Shown here piece by piece: positions 29,779 through 32,867 of a DNA stretch of 32,867 nucleotides. Where the stretch lies: the NCBI GenBank assembly GCA_902826065.1, contig CADEDM010000002.1:69255-102121 (forward strand). Direction: 5' to 3'. The number at the start of each line of letters is the position of its first letter. Within the stretch, counting starts at the first letter, position 1. The stretch comes from an uncultured Acidobacteriota bacterium (lineage in GTDB: Bacteria > Acidobacteriota > Vicinamibacteria > Vicinamibacterales > UBA2999). The notes under the pieces were generated by a model. That model saw only the letters and a program-made list of their open reading frames with translations. It searched no databases and was not told the origin of the DNA. Position numbers and translations under genes: made by a program.

Positions 29779-31905
29779 TCAGGGTTCGTAGGTGCTGCCC
29801 GCCTTGCCCATGAGATAGCGGTCCATGTAGCCGGCGATGTGCTGCAGGCGCTCCACGCGGTGCCACGGCTTGCCCGAGCGCGACAGCTCGTGGTTCTCGT
29901 CGGGGAAGCGCACCATCACCGTCGGGCGCTTCAGGTACTTCAGCGCGCGGAAGAGCTGCTCGCCGCCGGCCGATGGCGGCGTGCGCCAGTCCTCGTCGCC
30001 GAGGATGAACATCATCGGTGTCTGGATGTTCTTCACGTGCGTGATCGGCGAGCGCTGCGCGAAATCGGCCGGGTCCTCGAACGGCGCCTTGCGGAACCAG
30101 GTCGGGTTGTAGAGCCAGAAGTCCGAGGTGTACCAGAACGTCGTCCAGTCCGAGATGTCGCGCAGCGACACGGCGGCCTTGAAGCGGTTCGTCTGCGTGA
30201 CCACCCAGTTGGTGAGCAGGCCGCCGCCGCTGCCGCCGGTGACGCCCATGCGCGCCTCGTCGACGTAGCCCTTCTTCAGCACCTCGTCGACGCCGGTCAT
30301 CAGATCCTTGTAGTCGTCGCCGGGATAGCGGAACTGGATGATGTTCCCGAAGTCCTGGCCGTAGTTCGAGCTGCCGCGCGGGTTGGTGTAAACCACCACG
30401 TAGCCCTTCGCCGCGAGCCAGTGGAACTCGTGGGTGAAGGTGTTGCCGTAGGCCGAGTGCGGCCCGCCGTGAATCTCCAGGATCAGCGGATAGCGTCGCG
30501 ACGCGTCGAACGACGGCGGCTTCAGGATCCAGCCCTGGATCTTCTTGCCGTCGAAGCTGGTGTACCAGAACTCTTCCGGCTCCGAGATCGACAGCTGGCC
30601 GAACAGCGCGTCGTTGAACGTCGTGAGCTTGCGCGTGGTGCCGGCGGAGGCGTCCACGACGTGGAGATCGCCGACGACCGTCTGCGTCGAGAGCACGGCA
30701 GCGAACGCCTGGGCCCGGCTGTCCGCGGTGTAGCCCATGACGTCGCGGTGCCCGCTGGTGATCGCGTCGACCTTGCCGCTCGCCGCATCGACGCGCTTGA
30801 GGTTGGCATCGCCCTGTTCGCCGACCTTGACCAGGATGCTGCGGCCGTCGCGGCTCCACACCGGGCCCGACGGCATGGCGCCCCTGGGCGCGCGTTGATC
30901 GCCGCCGAGGCCGCCGTCGACGTCGAAGTCGTAGGTCGCCGTGAGGTTGCGCGGCGCGCCCGATGGCAGATCCATGACCCACAAGTCGGACTGGCTGTAC
31001 GACCGCACCGGCGTCCCCGCCAGCGTGCCCACGAACGCCAGCTTCGCGCCGTCCGGCGACACCGCGTAGTCGCCGATCGTGCCTTCGATGCTCGCGAGCC
31101 GCGTCGCCTCGCCGCCGGCCACCGGCACCGAGTAGAGGTCGCTGTCCGGCGCGCTGTAGTACGGCTCCTTGACCCGGGTCGAGACGAACATGAGCCGCGT
31201 GCCGTCGGCGGACCACTGCACGTTGCCCTCGGCGAACTCGCCCGACGTCACCGGCATCGGCGTCGCCGGCGCGTCACCCGCGGCGACCGTCCAGATGTGC
31301 GACGGCCGATCGGGATCGACGTAGCCGAAGTCCGCGACGCCGTTGGCGCGATAGACGGCGCTGGTGACCACGCGGACGTCGCTCTCGCGCGCCGCGGCCG
31401 GCTTTGCACCGGTGGTCAGCTCCTCGGCGCGCGCGCTGGACGAGAACGCGATCGTGCGGCCGTCGGGCGACCACACGGGGTTGCCGGCGCCACGCGGCAT
31501 CGACGTCAGCGCCCACGCTTCGCCGCCGTCGAGGGCGAGCACGTGGATCTGTGCGCCCAGCGGCTTGCCGTCCTTCTCGGCGGGGCGCACGAAGGCGATC
31601 CGTGTGCCGTCGGGCGCCCAGCGCGGTGTGGTGTCGCGCGTGCCACTGGTCAGTCGCCGCGGCGCGTCCGCGCCATCGGTGCGGGCGAGCCACACGCTGG
31701 TGTCGTAGGTGTCTTTGTCCTTGTCCACCGAGACGCGGACGAAGACCACCTGCGAGCCGTCGGGCGACATCTGCGGATCGGCGACCCAGACGAAGGCGAA
31801 CAGGTCCTGTTCGGTGATCGAACGCGTCTGCGCGAGCACCGGCACGGCCGAGCAGGCGAGCAGCGCCACGCTGGCAACGAAGCGACGCAGTGGTGAGGAC
31901 GTCAT
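29779..31905 (-). CDS. S9 family prolyl-oligopeptidase-type peptidase, exported
   Basis: A 708-residue peptidase. Signal peptide MTSSPLRRFVASVALLACSAVPVLAQ. Residues about 30-440 are beta-propeller blades with repeated SPDGxxxxF motifs (MSPDGSQVVFV, WSPDGRTIAFSS, VSPDGAKLAFVG); 450-708 is the alpha/beta-hydrolase catalytic domain. The triad is visible: Ser559 (TGGSGGG), Asp639 (LGDEDWRTP) and His672 (DENHELSRSG), and IHGGPHSAYG forms the oxyanion loop. It resembles the acylaminoacyl-peptidase/dipeptidyl-peptidase (S9C) branch and probably cleaves peptides in the periplasm. Two starts are possible, 31911 and 31905; AGGAGG is better spaced for 31905. Confidence 0.92.
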   Translation of the reverse strand: MTSSPLRRFVASVALLACSAVPVLAQTRSITEQDLFAFVWVADPQMSPDGSQVVFVRVSVDKDKDTYDTSVWLARTDGADAPRRLTSGTRDTTPRWAPDGTRIAFVRPAEKDGKPLGAQIHVLALDGGEAWALTSMPRGAGNPVWSPDGRTIAFSSSARAEELTTGAKPAAARESDVRVVTSAVYRANGVADFGYVDPDRPSHIWTVAAGDAPATPMPVTSGEFAEGNVQWSADGTRLMFVSTRVKEPYYSAPDSDLYSVPVAGGEATRLASIEGTIGDYAVSPDGAKLAFVGTLAGTPVRSYSQSDLWVMDLPSGAPRNLTATYDFDVDGGLGGDQRAPRGAMPSGPVWSRDGRSILVKVGEQGDANLKRVDAASGKVDAITSGHRDVMGYTADSRAQAFAAVLSTQTVVGDLHVVDASAGTTRKLTTFNDALFGQLSISEPEEFWYTSFDGKKIQGWILKPPSFDASRRYPLILEIHGGPHSAYGNTFTHEFHWLAAKGYVVVYTNPRGSSNYGQDFGNIIQFRYPGDDYKDLMTGVDEVLKKGYVDEARMGVTGGSGGGLLTNWVVTQTNRFKAAVSLRDISDWTTFWYTSDFWLYNPTWFRKAPFEDPADFAQRSPITHVKNIQTPMMFILGDEDWRTPPSAGGEQLFRALKYLKRPTVMVRFPDENHELSRSGKPWHRVERLQHIAGYMDRYLMGKAGSTYEP

Positions 31906-31948
31906 CGGCATACTCCTCCTGGAGCGGAGATTCATTATGGAGCCGTCG

Positions 31949-32867
31949 CTACCGTTCCACGATGGCGACGCCGTACGGCTCGTGGCCGACACCCGTGACG
32001 GTCGCGACCACATGGCGCGCGGCGATGTCGATGACGTAGAGGTAACCCGTGGCCTGCGCGAACGGCGGTTCGGCCGGGCCGCCGCTGATCACCGCATAGC
32101 GGCCATCGGCGGTGACGGCCGACCCCCGCGGCCGTGCCGGGCTCCCGTCCGGCCGCGTCAGCGGGATCCGCGCCACTTCCGCGCCCGGCCTGCGGGCCAG
32201 CGCCGCCGCGACGTCCACGATCGAGACGTTGTTGACGCGCACATTCGGCACGACCACGACACGCCCGTCCGGCGTGACCGACGGGATCAGCGGATGCGTC
32301 TGCACCTGCGGGTCGTCGGTTCCGACGAGCACGCGTGCGACCTCCGCGCCCGGGGCGCCGTTGCGCGCCCGATCGACATCGAGGAACGACAACGTGTTGC
32401 CGGCGGACGCATCGCGCTGGCTGCCGCCATTGGCGACGATCACGTGGCGGCGATCGGGCGTGGCCGTGATGCCCCAGGGGCCGACCTGCAGCGGGATGCG
32501 GGCGACTTCCGCCGTCGCATCGCCGCGGAGCGCGCGATCGAGATCGACCACCGAGACGTCGTTCGTGCCGCCGTTGGCGGAGAAGACGTAGGCCCTCCCG
32601 TCGCCGGCGCGGCCCATCGCCAGGCCGTTCGGATCGGGGAAGCAGCCCCAGCTCGGATCGGGTGCGCGGAAGGCCAGGTCGCGCGGCGGACCATGCGGCG
32701 ACGCGAAGGGGACCGGGTAGTTGGGGCACGGCCGTCCGGGCGTGCCGAGCCTGAGCTCCACCAAGCCGCGCAGGCTGCCGGTGCGCCGATCGAGGAAGGT
32801 GATCCGGTTGCCGCCGTCCTCCGTCAGGTGACTCTCGGCATTCGAGACGACGAGCGTGTCCGGCAGC
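31949..32867 (-). CDS. YVTN beta-propeller repeat protein, N-terminus beyond window
   Basis: At least 306 residues are visible and the frame stays open to the right edge, so the GTG at 32764 is not the start. YVTN/YncE-type propeller blades can be read repeatedly: GNRITFLDRRTG, TNDVSVVDLDRA, RHVIVANGGSQRDASAGNTLSFLDVDRA, GRVVVVPNVRVNNVSIVDVAAAL, GYLYVIDIAARHVVATVTGVGHEPYGVAIVER. Such proteins are exported surface or periplasmic propellers, often involved in binding rather than catalysis. It lies 43 bases upstream of the S9 peptidase gene on the same strand, so the two may be one operon. No function beyond the fold can be given. Confidence 0.85.
   Translation of the reverse strand, partial: LPDTLVVSNAESHLTEDGGNRITFLDRRTGSLRGLVELRLGTPGRPCPNYPVPFASPHGPPRDLAFRAPDPSWGCFPDPNGLAMGRAGDGRAYVFSANGGTNDVSVVDLDRALRGDATAEVARIPLQVGPWGITATPDRRHVIVANGGSQRDASAGNTLSFLDVDRARNGAPGAEVARVLVGTDDPQVQTHPLIPSVTPDGRVVVVPNVRVNNVSIVDVAAALARRPGAEVARIPLTRPDGSPARPRGSAVTADGRYAVISGGPAEPPFAQATGYLYVIDIAARHVVATVTGVGHEPYGVAIVER

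Noticed and set aside
1..32867. tRNA, rRNA or riboswitch genes
   Set aside because: I saw no cloverleaf-like sequence, rRNA signature or known riboswitch core when reading the gaps. All gaps between genes are under 300 bases. A covariance-model scan was not possible here.

Overview
This is a GC-rich (about 70%), gene-dense chromosomal segment with about 30 protein genes on both strands. I see no rRNA, tRNA, CRISPR array or insertion sequence. Several features point to Acidobacteriota, perhaps a Vicinamibacteria-type soil bacterium. These are two large orphan MacB/FtsX-type permeases of the kind called acidobacterial duplicated orphan permeases (ADOP), a beta-propeller sensor kinase, an S9 peptidase and a YVTN-propeller protein. 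The placement is inferred from gene content only.

Layout. 1-1523: C-terminal part of an ADOP permease, cut by the window edge. 1611-3135 (minus): a trypsin-like protease and, downstream, a small protein resembling the protease's own N-terminal domain. 3346-7203: a secreted NIPSNAP + SnoaL/DUF4440 protein divergent from an AraC regulator, then an alpha/beta hydrolase and a PolX-like HhH-PHP protein. 7356-12154: an FAD disulfide oxidoreductase, a BP74-like lipoprotein coupled to a UBP zinc-finger protein, an aldehyde dehydrogenase and a ZIP metal transporter. 12237-16054: a NarL/LuxR response regulator followed by a Reg_prop/Y_Y_Y/HisKA_3 sensor kinase. 16065-21176 (minus): a probable operon DoxX > nitrilase > cupin > NDH-2 > quinone-oxidoreductase-like MDR, then a separate gene of unknown function. 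21401-23649: a secreted DUF6130-like protein, a DipZ-like thioredoxin-fold protein lacking its second active-site cysteine, and an unknown protein. 23710-26175: a full-length ADOP permease. 26281-32867: an ArgA-type N-acetylglutamate synthase, a Cys-rich small protein, a thioredoxin-reductase-like flavoprotein with an ATP-dependent DNA ligase, an S9 peptidase, and a partial YVTN propeller protein.

The main new observation is a repeated 14-bp imperfect palindrome, consensus CCATYGGACGAWGG, usually followed by TRTCG. I found nine copies, all in gaps between genes and all between 7.29 and 23.11 kb. Three divergent gaps (aldehyde dehydrogenase/ZIP, DoxX/DUF6130-like, DipZ-like/unknown) each carry two copies facing each other. 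Distances from the sites to the start codons are strikingly regular, near 46, 100 and 147 bp. This looks like a local regulon of redox, electrophile and metal genes under one regulator. The embedded two-component system and the AraC protein are candidate regulators, but nothing in the sequence proves which one.
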